A stretch of 64,000 bases of DNA, from positions 55,917 through 119,916 of the forward strand of contig CAJXNY010000009.1 in the NCBI GenBank assembly GCA_913057435.1. The letters run 5' to 3'. This document shows positions 1 through 9,209 of this stretch, piece after piece (the stretch's first letter is position 1; every line of letters begins with the position of its first letter). Both the position numbers and the translations under genes were made by a program. Under the pieces are notes generated by a model. It was not told where the DNA came from. It did not search any database and saw nothing but the letters and a program-made list of their open reading frames with translations. The DNA is from an uncultured Oceanospirillaceae bacterium (GTDB lineage Bacteria; Pseudomonadota; Gammaproteobacteria; Pseudomonadales; Balneatricaceae).

Positions 1-207
1 CTGGATCTGCTGCGTACCCTGGTGGCTCAGCTGGGACTGTCGGTGATTATCGTCACCCATGATCTGGCTGTGGCCCGCCTGCTGGCCCACCGGCTGATGG
101 TGATGCGCCGGGGCGAAGTGGTGGAAAGCGGCCTGACCGACCAGGTGCTGGATGATCCGCAGCATCCGTATACCCAGTTGCTGGTTTCCTCCATTTTGCA
201 GAATTGA
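1..207 (+). CDS. phnK: C-P lyase ATP-binding protein PhnK (3' end only)
   Basis: The reading frame is open from the first base and ends at 207, so only about the last 68 residues are present. The visible part has the switch histidine segment of an ABC ATPase ([20 protein letters not shown]) followed by the C-terminal tail found in PhnK and oligopeptide-type ATPases ([14 protein letters not shown]). The assignment to PhnK rests on phnL, phnM and phnN following directly on the same strand. PhnK docks on the PhnGHIJ core of carbon-phosphorus lyase, which releases phosphate from phosphonates. The rest of the operon should lie upstream of the window. Confidence 0.85.
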   Translation: MDLLRTLVAQLGLSVIIVTHDLAVARLLAHRLMVMRRGEVVESGLTDQVLDDPQHPYTQLLVSSILQN

Positions 208-240
208 TGTCCGCTGTACCTGGTTGCCTGGAGATGGAAC

Positions 241-291
241 AGGAGCGAGCTTGCTCGTGATCCAGCTGATCGCCAGCAAGCTGGCTCCTAC
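241..291. repeat. REP-like inverted pair between phnK and phnL
   Basis: Two copies of a palindromic unit face each other. The left unit is AGGAGCGAGCTTGCTCGTG at 241-259. The right one, read on the minus strand, is GTAGGAGCCAGCTTGCTGG, ending at 291. Each unit has an internal GAGC/GCTC or CAGC/GCTG stem, and the outer AGGAGC/GCTCCT ends pair with each other, which gives a BIME-like cruciform. The same unit recurs at 2214 and 37103. It resembles the REP sequences of Pseudomonas. Confidence 0.7.
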
Positions 292-322
292 AACCAGGTG
301 CATAGCAATGAGAGTACAAACA

Positions 323-1009
323 ATGACAATCATGATTGATGTACGTGGGGTGGAAAAATCTTTCACTCTGCATAACCAGGGCGGTGCCAGTTTCAGCGTG
401 CTGGAAGGGGTGCAGCTGCAGGTGGTAGCAGGTGAGTGCGTTGTGCTGCACGGCCAGTCCGGTGCCGGGAAGAGCACGCTGCTTAAAGCGCTGTATGCCA
501 ACTATGCGGTCAGCAGTGGCAGCATTGTGTTGCGTGATGGTAATCAGGTGGTGGATATCACCACCGCTTTGCCGCGACGAATTCTGGCGCTGCGTGAACG
601 TACAGTGGGCTATGTATCGCAGTTCCTACGGGTGATTCCACGTATCCCGACGCTGCAGGTGGTGATGCAGCCGCTGCTTGACCTGGGTGAAGATGAAGCG
701 GTTTGTGAAGCCAAAGCCAGAGACCTGCTTAGCCGGCTGAATGTACCAGAGCGGCTGTGGAGCCTGTCGCCCAGTACGTTCTCTGGCGGTGAGCAGCAGC
801 GGGTGAATATTGCCCGTGGTTTTATCGTTGATTACCCGATTCTGCTGCTGGATGAGCCGACCGCCTCGCTGGATGCGGCGAACCGTCAGGTGGTGGTGCA
901 ATTGATTAATGAGGCCAAGGTTCGAGGTGCTGCTGTGGTGGGGATCTTCCATGATGAAGATGTTCGTGAAGCGGTTGCTGACCGACTGGTTGATATCCGT
1001 GCTTTATAA
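323..1009 (+). CDS. phnL: C-P lyase ATP-binding protein PhnL
   Basis: ABC-type ATPase of 228 residues that matches PhnL closely along its length. Walker A is GQSGAGKST, the linker reads QFLRVIPRI, the ABC signature is [14 protein letters not shown], Walker B is [13 protein letters not shown] and the H-loop is GIFHDE. PhnL joins the C-P lyase complex and, with PhnGHI, is needed to make ribose-1-methylphosphonate triphosphate from ATP and phosphonate. Three in-frame ATGs lie at 308, 323 and 332. I prefer 323 because GAGAG lies eight bases before it, but 332 would give the usual E. coli-like start. The gene is separated from phnK by a REP-like repeat, which is unusual inside a phn operon. Confidence 0.93.
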   Translation: MTIMIDVRGVEKSFTLHNQGGASFSVLEGVQLQVVAGECVVLHGQSGAGKSTLLKALYANYAVSSGSIVLRDGNQVVDITTALPRRILALRERTVGYVSQFLRVIPRIPTLQVVMQPLLDLGEDEAVCEAKARDLLSRLNVPERLWSLSPSTFSGGEQQRVNIARGFIVDYPILLLDEPTASLDAANRQVVVQLINEAKVRGAAVVGIFHDEDVREAVADRLVDIRAL

Positions 1010-1035
1010 AGCACGCAGTGGATAAGAGAACAGCG

Positions 1036-2187
1036 ATGAAAAACGAACAGATTCTGACCAATGCCCGGCTGGTACTGGCTGACCAGGAGATCACCGGTAC
1101 TCTGGTGATGAACAATGGTGTGATTACCGAAATCAGTGAAACGATCAGCACTGATCCACAGGCGGAAAATCTTAACGGCCATTACCTGGTGCCGGGGCTG
1201 GTGGAGCTGCATACCGATAACCAGGAGAAGTACTTCACCCCAAGGCCTAAAGTGGACTGGCCCGCCGAGATGGCAATGATGACCCACGATGCCCAGCTGG
1301 TCGCGGCGGGGATCACCACAGTGTTTGACTCAGTAGCGCTGGGCGATGTTATTGGCGACAGCACGCGGGTCGAAAAGCTGGAGGCCATGGTTGCGGCGAT
1401 TGTTGAGTCGGAGCAGGCCGGGCGCAATCGGGTGCAGCATCTGTTGCATCTGCGTTGCGAAGTCAGCTTTCCTGGGCTGATGGACTTTTTCGAGCGCTTT
1501 ATCGATACGCCGGGCGTCGGTCTGGTGTCGGTGATGGACCATGCGCCAGGCCAGCGCCAGTTCCCGGCGGAGAATATTCAGAAGTACCGTGACTATTATC
1601 AGGGGAAATATAGCCTCAAGGATGAACAGATGGATGTATTTATCGTCGAACAACAGGCTAACAGTGCTGAATTTGCGGATCGCTTTCGCCGCACCATCTG
1701 TGCCGCCTGTGATGAGCGGGGTATCGCCCTGGCCAGTCATGATGATGCCACCCTGGCCCATGCCGAGGAGTCTGCCAGCTTTAATATGAAGGTGGCAGAA
1801 TTTCCGACCACCATTGAGGCGGCTCAGGCTTCGCACCGGCTGGGCTTGAAAGTGCTGATGGGTGCGCCGAATGTGGTGCGTGGGGGGTCTCACTCCGGTA
1901 ATGTGGCGGCTCATGCGCTGGCACGACTGGGCTGTCTTGATATTCTCAGCTCGGATTACTATCCCTCGTCGTTGCTGCAGGCAGCGTTTAAGGTCGCTCA
2001 GCTGGATAATGGCTACGACCTGCCACAGGCGATTGCGCTGGTGACGGCTAATCCGGCTCAGGCGGCCGGGCTGGATGATCGTGGCACGCTGGCGGTGGGA
2101 AAACGGGCGGATCTGGTGGAAGTGAAACCGGATACGGCACTGCCGCTGGTGGAGCGGGTCTGGTGTGCGGGTAAGCGGGTGTTTTAA
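1036..2187 (+). CDS. phnM: alpha-D-ribose 1-methylphosphonate 5-triphosphate diphosphatase PhnM
   Basis: Amidohydrolase-superfamily metalloenzyme of 383 residues, the normal PhnM length. It removes diphosphate from ribose-1-methylphosphonate 5-triphosphate, making the substrate of the PhnJ radical-SAM C-P bond cleavage. Visible signatures are LVPGLVELHTDN, FTPRPKVDWPA, LASHDDATLAHAEES, VLMGAPNVVRGGSHSGN and the C-terminal DILSSDYYPSSLL, which carry the metal-binding His and Asp residues. The ATG at 1036 follows an AAGAGAAC ribosome-binding site. A GTG at 1018 is in frame but less likely. It lies 26 bases after phnL and is probably co-transcribed with it. Confidence 0.95.
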   Translation: MKNEQILTNARLVLADQEITGTLVMNNGVITEISETISTDPQAENLNGHYLVPGLVELHTDNQEKYFTPRPKVDWPAEMAMMTHDAQLVAAGITTVFDSVALGDVIGDSTRVEKLEAMVAAIVESEQAGRNRVQHLLHLRCEVSFPGLMDFFERFIDTPGVGLVSVMDHAPGQRQFPAENIQKYRDYYQGKYSLKDEQMDVFIVEQQANSAEFADRFRRTICAACDERGIALASHDDATLAHAEESASFNMKVAEFPTTIEAAQASHRLGLKVLMGAPNVVRGGSHSGNVAAHALARLGCLDILSSDYYPSSLLQAAFKVAQLDNGYDLPQAIALVTANPAQAAGLDDRGTLAVGKRADLVEVKPDTALPLVERVWCAGKRVF

Positions 2188-2213
2188 TGCGTATCCGCGT
2201 CGCGTCAGGCCCT

Positions 2214-2236
2214 GTAGGAGCGAGCTTGCTCGCGAT
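2214..2236 (+). repeat. REP-like palindrome
   Basis: A single copy beginning GTAGGAGCGAGCTTGCTCG and continuing CGAT lies between phnM and phnN. It is the same unit as the pair at 241-291 and, with more changes, the copy at 37103-37125. Confidence 0.7.
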
Positions 2237-2267
2237 TGTGCCGCGGCCTGTTCTACGAGTGAACTCT

Positions 2268-2296
2268 CGTTCCCACGCTCTGCGTGGTAATGCATA
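2268..2296. repeat. dispersed CGTTCCCACGC palindrome
   Basis: The segment CGTTCCCACGCTCTGCGTGG, then TAATGCATA, is an imperfect palindrome (CCACGC-TCT-GCGTGG core). From memory, near-identical copies starting CGTTCCCACGC and ending GGGAATGC are spread through many environmental bacterial genomes. Only one copy is present here, just before phnN, so its repeat status rests on recollection and not on a second copy in the window. Confidence 0.5.
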
Positions 2297-2316
2297 TATA
2301 TCTAAATGGACTGAAC

Positions 2317-2883
2317 ATGAGTGGAACACTGTTTTATCTGGTAGGTGCCTCAGGCTCGGGTAAAGACAGCCTGTTAACCGGTTGTCGGGCGGGCCTGTTA
2401 CCGCAGCACCGTTGCTGTGTGGCGCACCGTTATATTACCCGCGCGCCAGGCATTGGCGGTGAGAATCATATTCACCTGACTGAAGCGGAATTTGCTCAGC
2501 GTAGTCAGCTGGATATGTTTGCTATGCAGTGGGACTCTCACAGTTATCGCTACGCTATCGGCAGTGAGGTTAATAGCTGGCTGGATCAGGGTGTCAATGT
2601 GATCGTTAACGGCTCGCGTGAATACCTGCCCCAGGCGCTGACGCTTTACGATGAGCTGGTACCGATTCTGGTGGATGTAAACAGCGAGCTGCTGCGGGAC
2701 AGGCTGGTGCAGCGGGGTCGGGAAACACCGGAGGAGATCGAGCGGCGTCTGGCCCGTCATGCGCAGCTGGTGCAGACGATGCCTTCGCACAGCTTTCGGG
2801 TGGATAACAGTGGTCCGCTGGAAGATGGAGTGGCAGCACTACTGGATATTGTGATCAGTCAGGGCTGGCAGCCAGCGGTCTGA
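2317..2883 (+). CDS. phnN: ribose 1,5-bisphosphate phosphokinase PhnN
   Basis: Guanylate-kinase-like enzyme of 188 residues that phosphorylates ribose 1,5-bisphosphate to PRPP, the last step in recovering the sugar released by C-P lyase. The P-loop GASGSGKDS is at residues 9-17. RYITRAPGIGGENH, DSHSYRYAIG and VNGSREYLPQAL are typical PhnN segments. I start at 2317 (MSGTLFYLVG) because the family begins there. An in-frame start at 2284 would run into the dispersed repeat at 2268-2296. About 130 bases separate it from phnM, filled by two palindromic repeats, so transcription from phnM may be attenuated. Confidence 0.93.
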   Translation: MSGTLFYLVGASGSGKDSLLTGCRAGLLPQHRCCVAHRYITRAPGIGGENHIHLTEAEFAQRSQLDMFAMQWDSHSYRYAIGSEVNSWLDQGVNVIVNGSREYLPQALTLYDELVPILVDVNSELLRDRLVQRGRETPEEIERRLARHAQLVQTMPSHSFRVDNSGPLEDGVAALLDIVISQGWQPAV

Positions 2884-2902
2884 CTTGCCAGTCAGCAGCG
2901 AC

Positions 2903-2932
2903 AAAAAACCCGATCCATGTGATCGGGTTTTT
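2903..2932. terminator. bidirectional terminator between phnN and yciK
   Basis: The arms AAAAACCCGATC (2904-2915) and GATCGGGTTTTT (2921-2932) form a 12-bp stem with an A-run before it and a T-run after it. It can end both the phn transcript and the convergent ubiG-mupP-yciK transcript. Confidence 0.9.
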
Positions 2933-2952
2933 ATGTTCTGGGCGTGGAGAAC

Positions 2953-3693
2953 TTACTGGGCGTCGAGCGACTGGCCCTGAGTGCCCTTGCTGCCCGGTCC
3001 CATCAGGAACAGGTACAGCGGCATAATGTCGTCCGGGGTCGGATTGGTCGTTGGTGGCTCACCGGGGTAGGCGGTGGTGCGCATATTGGTGCGGGTGGCA
3101 CCGGGGTTAATGCTGTTCACCCGGATATTGCTGATGCCATCGACTTCATCGGCCAGCACCTGCATCAGACCTTCGGTGGCGAACTTGGACACCGCGTAGG
3201 CCCCCCAGTAAGCACGGCCTTTACGACCTACACCGGAGGAGGTGAAGATCACCGAGGCATCGTCGGACTCTTTCAGCAGTGGCAGCATGGCCTGGGTCAG
3301 CAAAAAAGCGCCGTTGACGTTAATCTGCATCACCTGCTGCCAGGTGGAGGCGTCATAGCCGTCAATCGGGGTGCGCAGGCCGAGAATGCTGGCGTTGTTC
3401 AGCAGGCCATCGAGACGGCCAAATTCCGTTTCCAGCTTGGCGGCCAGTTCCTGATAGTCGTGCTCGGAGGCACTTTCCAGGTTCAGTGGTACCAGCGCAG
3501 GCTGAGGGTGCCCGGCGGCTTCGATCTCGTCATAGACCTGTTCCAGTTTTTCCAGCGTGCGGCCCAGCAGCACCACGGTGGCACCGGCAGCGGCATAGGC
3601 TTTGGCCGCTGCGCGCCCGATACCGTCACCAGCACCGGTTACCAGGATTACACGGTCTTTAAGCAGTTGTTCGGGGGCTTGATAATCGTACAT
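2953..3693 (-). CDS. yciK: YciK-family short-chain dehydrogenase
   Basis: SDR-fold oxidoreductase of 246 residues. It has the cofactor motif TGAGDGIG near residue 20, NNAS near 92, and the Ser-Tyr-Lys set in FTSSGVG and YAVSK. The opening DYQAPEQLLKDRVILVTGAG is typical of YciK, a conserved gammaproteobacterial SDR whose substrate is not established. It is last in the minus-strand run ubiG-mupP-yciK, 15 bases after mupP. The same gene order occurs in Pseudomonas. Confidence 0.9.
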   Translation of the reverse strand: MYDYQAPEQLLKDRVILVTGAGDGIGRAAAKAYAAAGATVVLLGRTLEKLEQVYDEIEAAGHPQPALVPLNLESASEHDYQELAAKLETEFGRLDGLLNNASILGLRTPIDGYDASTWQQVMQINVNGAFLLTQAMLPLLKESDDASVIFTSSGVGRKGRAYWGAYAVSKFATEGLMQVLADEVDGISNIRVNSINPGATRTNMRTTAYPGEPPTTNPTPDDIMPLYLFLMGPGSKGTQGQSLDAQ

Positions 3694-3708
3694 GGCAAAG
3701 CGACCTTA

Positions 3709-4386
3709 TCAGTCCAGTGAATAGAGTGAGTTTAGCAACGGCAGCAGTTCATTGCCGTGCGTGATGATGTGATCTGCCTGCCAGCTGGCAACGCTGTCGC
3801 TGGCATCAATATAGCCGTAACCGGCCGCAACTGTGCGCATACCGGCCCGGCGGCCCGCTTCGATATCACGGATATGATCACCGACGTAAACGCAGTGCTG
3901 CGGGCGAGCGTTGATCTGACGGCAGGCCATAAACAGGGACTCGGGGTCCGGCTTGCGCTGGTTGACGTGGTCCGGGCAGATTACGCTGGCGGCGCGCTCA
4001 GTCAGATTCAGCCCTTCAAGCAGCGGGCGGGTATACAGCTCAGGCTTGTTGGTGACGATGCCCCAGGCGATACCCGCGCTTTCCAGTGCCTGCAGAGTGC
4101 TGTTGAGGCCGTCAAACAATACCGTGTCCACGGCCAGATGGCTGGCGTATAGCGCGAGCATGCGCTGGTGCAGACGGTCGAAAGACGGATCATCCAGGTT
4201 CAGCTCAAAACCGGCCTGCACCATGGCGCGGGCACCGGCAGATACATGGCTGCGCAGGGTAGCGTAGTCCATCGCAGGCTGGCCCTCTTCAGCCAGCAGG
4301 GCGTTAAGGGTCCAGTGGAAATCCGGTGCGGTATCGAGCAGGGTTCCGTCCAGATCAAACAGCACAGCATCCAGTGCAGCAGCCAT
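3709..4386 (-). CDS. mupP: N-acetylmuramic acid 6-phosphate phosphatase MupP (HAD family)
   Basis: HAD-superfamily phosphatase of 225 residues. Motif I is FDLDGTLLDT, motif II IVTNKP, the motif III lysine region QRKPDPES, and motif IV VGDHIRDIEAGRRAG. It is similar to both phosphoglycolate phosphatase and MupP. I choose MupP because its position between ubiG and yciK is exactly that of MupP in Pseudomonas. There the enzyme dephosphorylates MurNAc 6-phosphate so that AmgK and MurU can recycle muramic acid. Gph activity is the alternative. An Mpl gene elsewhere in the window also belongs to cell-wall recycling. Confidence 0.83.
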   Translation of the reverse strand: MAAALDAVLFDLDGTLLDTAPDFHWTLNALLAEEGQPAMDYATLRSHVSAGARAMVQAGFELNLDDPSFDRLHQRMLALYASHLAVDTVLFDGLNSTLQALESAGIAWGIVTNKPELYTRPLLEGLNLTERAASVICPDHVNQRKPDPESLFMACRQINARPQHCVYVGDHIRDIEAGRRAGMRTVAAGYGYIDASDSVASWQADHIITHGNELLPLLNSLYSLD

Positions 4387-4391
4387 GGGTG

Positions 4392-5108
4392 TTACTCCGG
4401 TTTTTCCGTGGCGATCATGTAGTTCACATCCAGATCGCGCGGGTTCAGGCGGTAAGTTTTGGTCAGCGGGTTATACACCAGGCCGGTCAGCTCGGTGGAG
4501 CGCAGGCCGGCTTCGCGGATCCAGTTACCCAGCTCGGAGGGGCGGATGAACTTGTCGAAATCATGGGTGCCGTTGGGCACCAGTTTCAGTATCTTTTCCG
4601 CGCCGACAATGGCAAACAGGTAGCTTTTCGGGTTGCGGTTCAGGGTGGAGAAGAACAGCTTGCCGCCCGGTTTTGTCAGTTTTGCGCAGGCGCGAACGAT
4701 GGATGAGGGGTCCGGTACGTGCTCGAGCATTTCCATGCAGGTGACCACGTCGTAACTGCCGGCTTCCTGTTCAGCCAGCTCTTCCACCGTAATGCGGCGA
4801 TAGTTTACTTTTACGCCGCTCTCCAGCCCGTGCAGTTTAGCCACTTTCAGTGGCGCTTCGCCCATATCAATACCAGACACCTCAGCGCCACGCTGGGCCA
4901 TGGATTCTGACAAAATACCGCCGCCACAGCCGACGTCCAGTACCTTTTTGCCCGCCAGCTGGCCGATGCGGTCGATAAAGCTGACACGCAGGGGATTGAT
5001 ATCATGGAGGGGTTTAAATTCGCTGTTGCGATCCCACCATTTGTTTGCCAGTTCTTCAAATTTGGCAATTTCGCTGGGGTCGACATTCTGGCTCTGGGAC
5101 TGGCTCAT
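4392..5108 (-). CDS. ubiG: ubiquinone biosynthesis O-methyltransferase UbiG
   Basis: Class I SAM-dependent methyltransferase of 238 residues that carries out both O-methylations of ubiquinone synthesis. The opening [22 protein letters not shown] is diagnostic of UbiG. The SAM motif is [13 protein letters not shown], and [13 protein letters not shown] and [13 protein letters not shown] follow. It is first in the operon with mupP, which starts only five bases further on. The ATG is preceded by a 210-base region shared with the divergent gyrA gene. Confidence 0.96.
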   Translation of the reverse strand: MSQSQSQNVDPSEIAKFEELANKWWDRNSEFKPLHDINPLRVSFIDRIGQLAGKKVLDVGCGGGILSESMAQRGAEVSGIDMGEAPLKVAKLHGLESGVKVNYRRITVEELAEQEAGSYDVVTCMEMLEHVPDPSSIVRACAKLTKPGGKLFFSTLNRNPKSYLFAIVGAEKILKLVPNGTHDFDKFIRPSELGNWIREAGLRSTELTGLVYNPLTKTYRLNPRDLDVNYMIATEKPE

Positions 5109-5246
5109 GGTGCGCTACATCAATCAGATTGAGGGGCGGCTATTCTAGCACTGGCGCCAGGGTGAGGACAGAACCAGAGGCGTTGCCCGTTAATTCCATA
5201 GTCGTGTCATGGGGATGTGCATAGAGGCGTGCTTATTTTTCCAGTG

Positions 5247-5255
5247 TGGTATACT
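5247..5255 (+). promoter_or_regulatory. extended -10 promoter of gyrA
   Basis: TGGTATACT is a good extended -10 (TGn plus TATACT) about 64 bases before the gyrA start. No convincing -35 is visible at 16-18 bp. The leader that follows contains a GC-rich hairpin (GGCGC-TTA-GCGCC nested in CAGGC/GCCTG, about 5273-5298). Confidence 0.55.
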
Positions 5256-5318
5256 CCCCCGGTTGAAAATTCAGGCGCTTAGCGCCGTAATGCCTGGAAC
5301 CTGGGGTAGCCAATACGC

Positions 5319-8054
5319 ATGGGTGATCTAGCTAAAGAGATTCTGCCGGTAAACATCGAGGACGAGCTAAAACAGTCCTACCTCGACTACGCAATGAGCG
5401 TAATTGTCGGGCGTGCCTTGCCGGATGTACGAGACGGTTTGAAGCCAGTACACCGCCGTGTGCTATTTGCCATGGACGAACTGGGTGTTGACTGGAACAA
5501 ACCCTATAAAAAGTCGGCACGTATCGTCGGCGATGTAATCGGTAAGTATCACCCGCATGGTGATAGCGCCGTTTATGAAACGATTGTCCGGATGGCGCAG
5601 GATTTCTCCATGCGCTACATGCTGATTGATGGCCAGGGTAACTTTGGTTCCGTTGATGGCGACTCCGCTGCAGCCATGCGATACACCGAGATCCGCATGG
5701 ATAAGATCTCCCATGAGATGCTGGCGGATCTGGACAAAGAAACGGTTGATTTCGTGCCGAACTATGACGGCAGCGAACAGATGCCGGACGTACTGCCAAC
5801 ACGCATTCCGAACCTGCTGGTCAATGGTTCCTCCGGCATCGCCGTGGGCATGGCCACCAATATTCCACCACATAACCTGACCGAAGTCGTTCGCGGTTGT
5901 CTGGCGCTGATTGAAAATCCTGAACTGGATTGTGATCAGCTGATGGAATATATCCCGGGTCCGGATTTTCCGACCGGCGGTATTATCAATGGCCGTGCGG
6001 GTATTCTGCAGGCGTATCGTACGGGCCGTGGTCGCATTTATGTCCGCGCCAAATACCACATTGAAGAAGACAGTAAAAACAAGGCAACAATTGTTGTTAC
6101 TGAGCTGCCTTACCAGCTGAATAAAGCGCGTCTGATTGAAAAGATTGCTGAGCTGGTAAAAGACAAGAAGATCGAAGGCATCACCAATCTGCGTGATGAA
6201 TCCGATAAAGAAGGCATGCGTATTGCCATCGAATTGCGTCGCGGCGAAGTGCCGGAAGTGGTGATGAACAATCTGTTCACCCAGACGCAGATGGAAAGCG
6301 TGTTCGGTATCAATGTGGTGGCGCTGGTTGATAAGCAGCCACGCATCCTGGATCTGAAATCCCTGCTGGATAACTTTATCCTGCATCGCCGTGAAGTGGT
6401 CACGCGTCGTACGGTGTACGAACTGCGTAAAGCCCGTGAGCGTGGTCATATCCTGGAAGGTCTGGCGATTGCGCTGGCCAACATTGATCCGGTGATCGAA
6501 GCGATCAAAACCTCGCCGACCCCGGGTGAAGCCAAAGAACGCCTGCTGACGACACCGTGGCAGCCAGGTTCTGTGGTCGACATGCTGGAGCGCGCCGGTG
6601 AAACCGCCTGTCGTCCAGATGAGCTGGATGCTTGCTTCGGGCTGGTAGATGGGTTGTACCGTCTGTCGCCGACCCAGGCTCAGGCGATTCTGGATCTGCG
6701 ACTGCACCGCCTGACCGGGCTGGAGCACGAGAAGCTGATCAATGAGTACAAGGAGCTGCTGGAGAAAATTGCCGAGCTGCTGAAAATCCTTGGTTCTCAT
6801 GAGCGGCTGATGGAAGTGATCCGCGAAGAGCTGGAAGTGATCCTGGAAACCTACGGTGATGAGCGCCGTACCGAGATCGTTGCCAGCCGTCAGGATCTGA
6901 CCGTGGCAGACCTGATCACCGAAGAGGATATGGTGGTTACCATTTCCCACTCCGGTTATGCCAAAACTCAGCCGTTGACCGACTACCAGGCCCAGCGCCG
7001 TGGTGGTAAGGGTAAAGCGGCAGCCGCAGTGAAAGACGAAGACTTCGTTGAACATCTGCTGATTGCCAATACCCACGATACCATCTTGCTGTTCAGCAAC
7101 CGTGGCAAAGTGTACTGGCTGAAAGTGTTTGAAATTCCGCCTGCAAGCCGTACCGCCCGTGGCCGTCCGATTGTGAACATTCTGCCGCTGGCAGAGGGTG
7201 AGCGTATCACCACGATTCTGCCACAGCCGACCATTTCCAAAGGTGGTTGCCTGGTTGATAGCGCTGAAGATATTGAAGCGGCGGCAGTTGAAGCGGCTGA
7301 CGGCGACGATAGTGCAGAACAGAGTGCAGAACACAGTACTGATGTCGATGACCTGTCGCCGTATGTCTTTATGGCAACCGCGAACGGCACGGTGAAGAAA
7401 ACACCACTGACGGCATTCTCCCGTCCACGTACCAGCGGCCTGATTGCGCTGGGGCTGGAAGACGGCGATACCCTGATTGGTGCAGCCATCACCGATGGCG
7501 GCAATGACATCATGCTGATGACATCGGCCGGTAAGTCGATGCGCTTCGAAGAAGAAAAAGTACGCCCGATGGGCCGTACTGCTCGCGGTGTACGTGGAGT
7601 CAAGATGGATGACGGTGTGCAGGTGATCTCGCTGATTATCCCGCAGGAAAACGGCACCATTCTGACCGCCTCTGAGCGCGGCTTCGGCAAGCGTACAGCA
7701 GTGGACGACTTCCCATGTAAAGGCCGTGGTGGTCAGGGTGTGATTGCCCAGCAGTGCACCGACCGTAATGGCCAGCTGGCGGGCGCCGTACAGGTGTTCG
7801 ACGGTGATGATGTAATGTTGATCAGTGATCGTGGCACCCTGGTACGTACCCGCACCGAAGAAATTTCAGTGCTGGGGCGTAACACCCAGGGGGTAATGCT
7901 GATTCGCGTTGCCGAGGGTGAAAGCATGGTCGGTATTGCCCGAATTGAAGAGCCCGATGACGAGGACGTACTGTCTGAGGAAACTGAGGCTCAGGGCAGT
8001 GAAGATCAGCCGCAGGATGACGGCGACACGGCTGACACAGCCGCTGAAGAATAA
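5319..8054 (+). CDS. gyrA: DNA gyrase subunit A
   Basis: Full-length gyrase A of 911 residues. The numbering matches E. coli through the N-terminal domain: the catalytic Tyr is Y122 in AAMRYTEIR, the quinolone pocket has Ser83 and Glu87 (GDSAVYETI), and the GyrA box is QRRGGKG near residue 560. The C-terminal beta-pinwheel carries an acidic insertion of about 38 residues (roughly 640-680) before [14 protein letters not shown], and the protein ends in a long acidic tail. Both account for its greater length than the 875-residue E. coli protein and recall Pseudomonas GyrA. It is transcribed alone up to a strong terminator at 8062. Confidence 0.98.
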   Translation: MGDLAKEILPVNIEDELKQSYLDYAMSVIVGRALPDVRDGLKPVHRRVLFAMDELGVDWNKPYKKSARIVGDVIGKYHPHGDSAVYETIVRMAQDFSMRYMLIDGQGNFGSVDGDSAAAMRYTEIRMDKISHEMLADLDKETVDFVPNYDGSEQMPDVLPTRIPNLLVNGSSGIAVGMATNIPPHNLTEVVRGCLALIENPELDCDQLMEYIPGPDFPTGGIINGRAGILQAYRTGRGRIYVRAKYHIEEDSKNKATIVVTELPYQLNKARLIEKIAELVKDKKIEGITNLRDESDKEGMRIAIELRRGEVPEVVMNNLFTQTQMESVFGINVVALVDKQPRILDLKSLLDNFILHRREVVTRRTVYELRKARERGHILEGLAIALANIDPVIEAIKTSPTPGEAKERLLTTPWQPGSVVDMLERAGETACRPDELDACFGLVDGLYRLSPTQAQAILDLRLHRLTGLEHEKLINEYKELLEKIAELLKILGSHERLMEVIREELEVILETYGDERRTEIVASRQDLTVADLITEEDMVVTISHSGYAKTQPLTDYQAQRRGGKGKAAAAVKDEDFVEHLLIANTHDTILLFSNRGKVYWLKVFEIPPASRTARGRPIVNILPLAEGERITTILPQPTISKGGCLVDSAEDIEAAAVEAADGDDSAEQSAEHSTDVDDLSPYVFMATANGTVKKTPLTAFSRPRTSGLIALGLEDGDTLIGAAITDGGNDIMLMTSAGKSMRFEEEKVRPMGRTARGVRGVKMDDGVQVISLIIPQENGTILTASERGFGKRTAVDDFPCKGRGGQGVIAQQCTDRNGQLAGAVQVFDGDDVMLISDRGTLVRTRTEEISVLGRNTQGVMLIRVAEGESMVGIARIEEPDDEDVLSEETEAQGSEDQPQDDGDTADTAAEE

Positions 8055-8061
8055 TGACAAC

Positions 8062-8085
8062 GCGGCCTCTTGAGGCCGCTTTTTT
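8062..8085 (+). terminator. gyrA terminator
   Basis: GCGGCCTC and GAGGCCGC pair around a two-base centre and are followed by six T residues, eight bases after the gyrA stop. It separates gyrA from the serC operon. Confidence 0.88.
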
Positions 8086-8114
8086 ATCTGCTTTTACAGG
8101 GTGTAGTGAGAGTC

Positions 8115-9194
8115 ATGACACGCAAGTTTAATTTCAGCGCAGGCCCTGCGGGTCTGCCGGACGATGTACTGTTACAGGCGCAAGCGGAACTGCTGGACTG
8201 GCACGGTAAAGGCCTGTCCATTATGGAGATGAGCCACCGCAGCAAAGAGTTTGTTTCTGTGGCCGAGCAGGCCGAGCAGGATCTGCGCGAGCTGATGGCA
8301 ATCCCGGACAACTACAAGGTGCTGTTTCTGCAGGGTGGGGCAACCAGCCAGTTCTCCATGCTGCCGATGAACCTGCTGGGTGCATCCGGTAAAGCCGATT
8401 ACATCGATACCGGTGTCTGGTCGAAAAAGGGTATCAAGGAAGCACAGCGCTTTGGTGATATTCATATCGCAGCCAGCACAGCGAGCAATAACTACACCAG
8501 CGCCCCGGCTCAGTCTGAGCTGAACCTGCGTGACGGTGTTAGCTATGTTCACTACACACCGAATGAAACCATTGGCGGTGTGGCTTTTGATTACATTCCT
8601 CAAACAACTGCGCCGCTGGTGGCGGATTACTCCTCCAGTATTCTCAGTGAAACCGTAGATGTCAGTCAATTTGGGGTGATCTACGCCGGTGCACAGAAGA
8701 ATATCGGCCCGGCCGGTCTGACACTGGTGATCATCCGTGAAGATCTGCTGGGCAATGTCCAGGCGGGTGCACCGAGCATGTATGACTTCAAGCTGCATGC
8801 TGATAACGACTCTATGCTCAATACTCCGCCAACAATGGCCTGGTACTTGTCCGGGCTGGTGTTCCAGTGGCTCAAGGGGCAGGGCGGTGTGGAAGGTATT
8901 GCTGAGCTTAACCGACGCAAAGCGGCCAAGCTGTACGGCTTTATTGATGGTAGCGACTTCTATGCTAACCCGGTGGCGCTGGCTAACCGCTCATTGATGA
9001 ACGTACCGTTTACTTTGGCAGATAGTGCACTGGATAAGCGGTTCCTTGAGCAGGCGGAAGAGGCGAACTTGTTGAACCTCAAAGGTCATCGTTCGGTCGG
9101 CGGTATGCGTGCCAGCATTTACAATGCGGTACCTGAAGCAGCGGTGGATGCACTGACTGACTTTATGGCGCAGTTTGAACGTCAGCACGGTTAA
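8115..9194 (+). CDS. serC: phosphoserine aminotransferase
   Basis: Class V PLP aminotransferase of 359 residues that converts 3-phosphohydroxypyruvate to phosphoserine and also serves pyridoxal phosphate synthesis. It opens with KFNFSAGPAGLP. The PLP lysine lies in YAGAQKNIGPAG near residue 197, and the C-terminal HRSVGGMRASIYNA is typical of SerC. The ATG at 8115 follows AGTGAGAG. An earlier in-frame start at 8070 would lie in the gyrA terminator and is rejected. It is first of the aromatic amino-acid run, 15 bases before pheA. Confidence 0.97.
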   Translation: MTRKFNFSAGPAGLPDDVLLQAQAELLDWHGKGLSIMEMSHRSKEFVSVAEQAEQDLRELMAIPDNYKVLFLQGGATSQFSMLPMNLLGASGKADYIDTGVWSKKGIKEAQRFGDIHIAASTASNNYTSAPAQSELNLRDGVSYVHYTPNETIGGVAFDYIPQTTAPLVADYSSSILSETVDVSQFGVIYAGAQKNIGPAGLTLVIIREDLLGNVQAGAPSMYDFKLHADNDSMLNTPPTMAWYLSGLVFQWLKGQGGVEGIAELNRRKAAKLYGFIDGSDFYANPVALANRSLMNVPFTLADSALDKRFLEQAEEANLLNLKGHRSVGGMRASIYNAVPEAAVDALTDFMAQFERQHG

Positions 9195-9209
9195 TCAGAG
9201 GGGCGCTGC

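Noticed and set aside
2953..3693. 258-codon plus-strand frame over yciK
   Set aside because: Antisense shadow; the minus-strand SDR has intact cofactor and catalytic motifs and a conserved neighbourhood.
5463..7334. 623-codon open frame on the minus strand opposite gyrA
   Set aside because: It lies wholly inside gyrA, has no recognisable domain, no ribosome-binding site and a composition expected from the antisense of a codon-biased gene.
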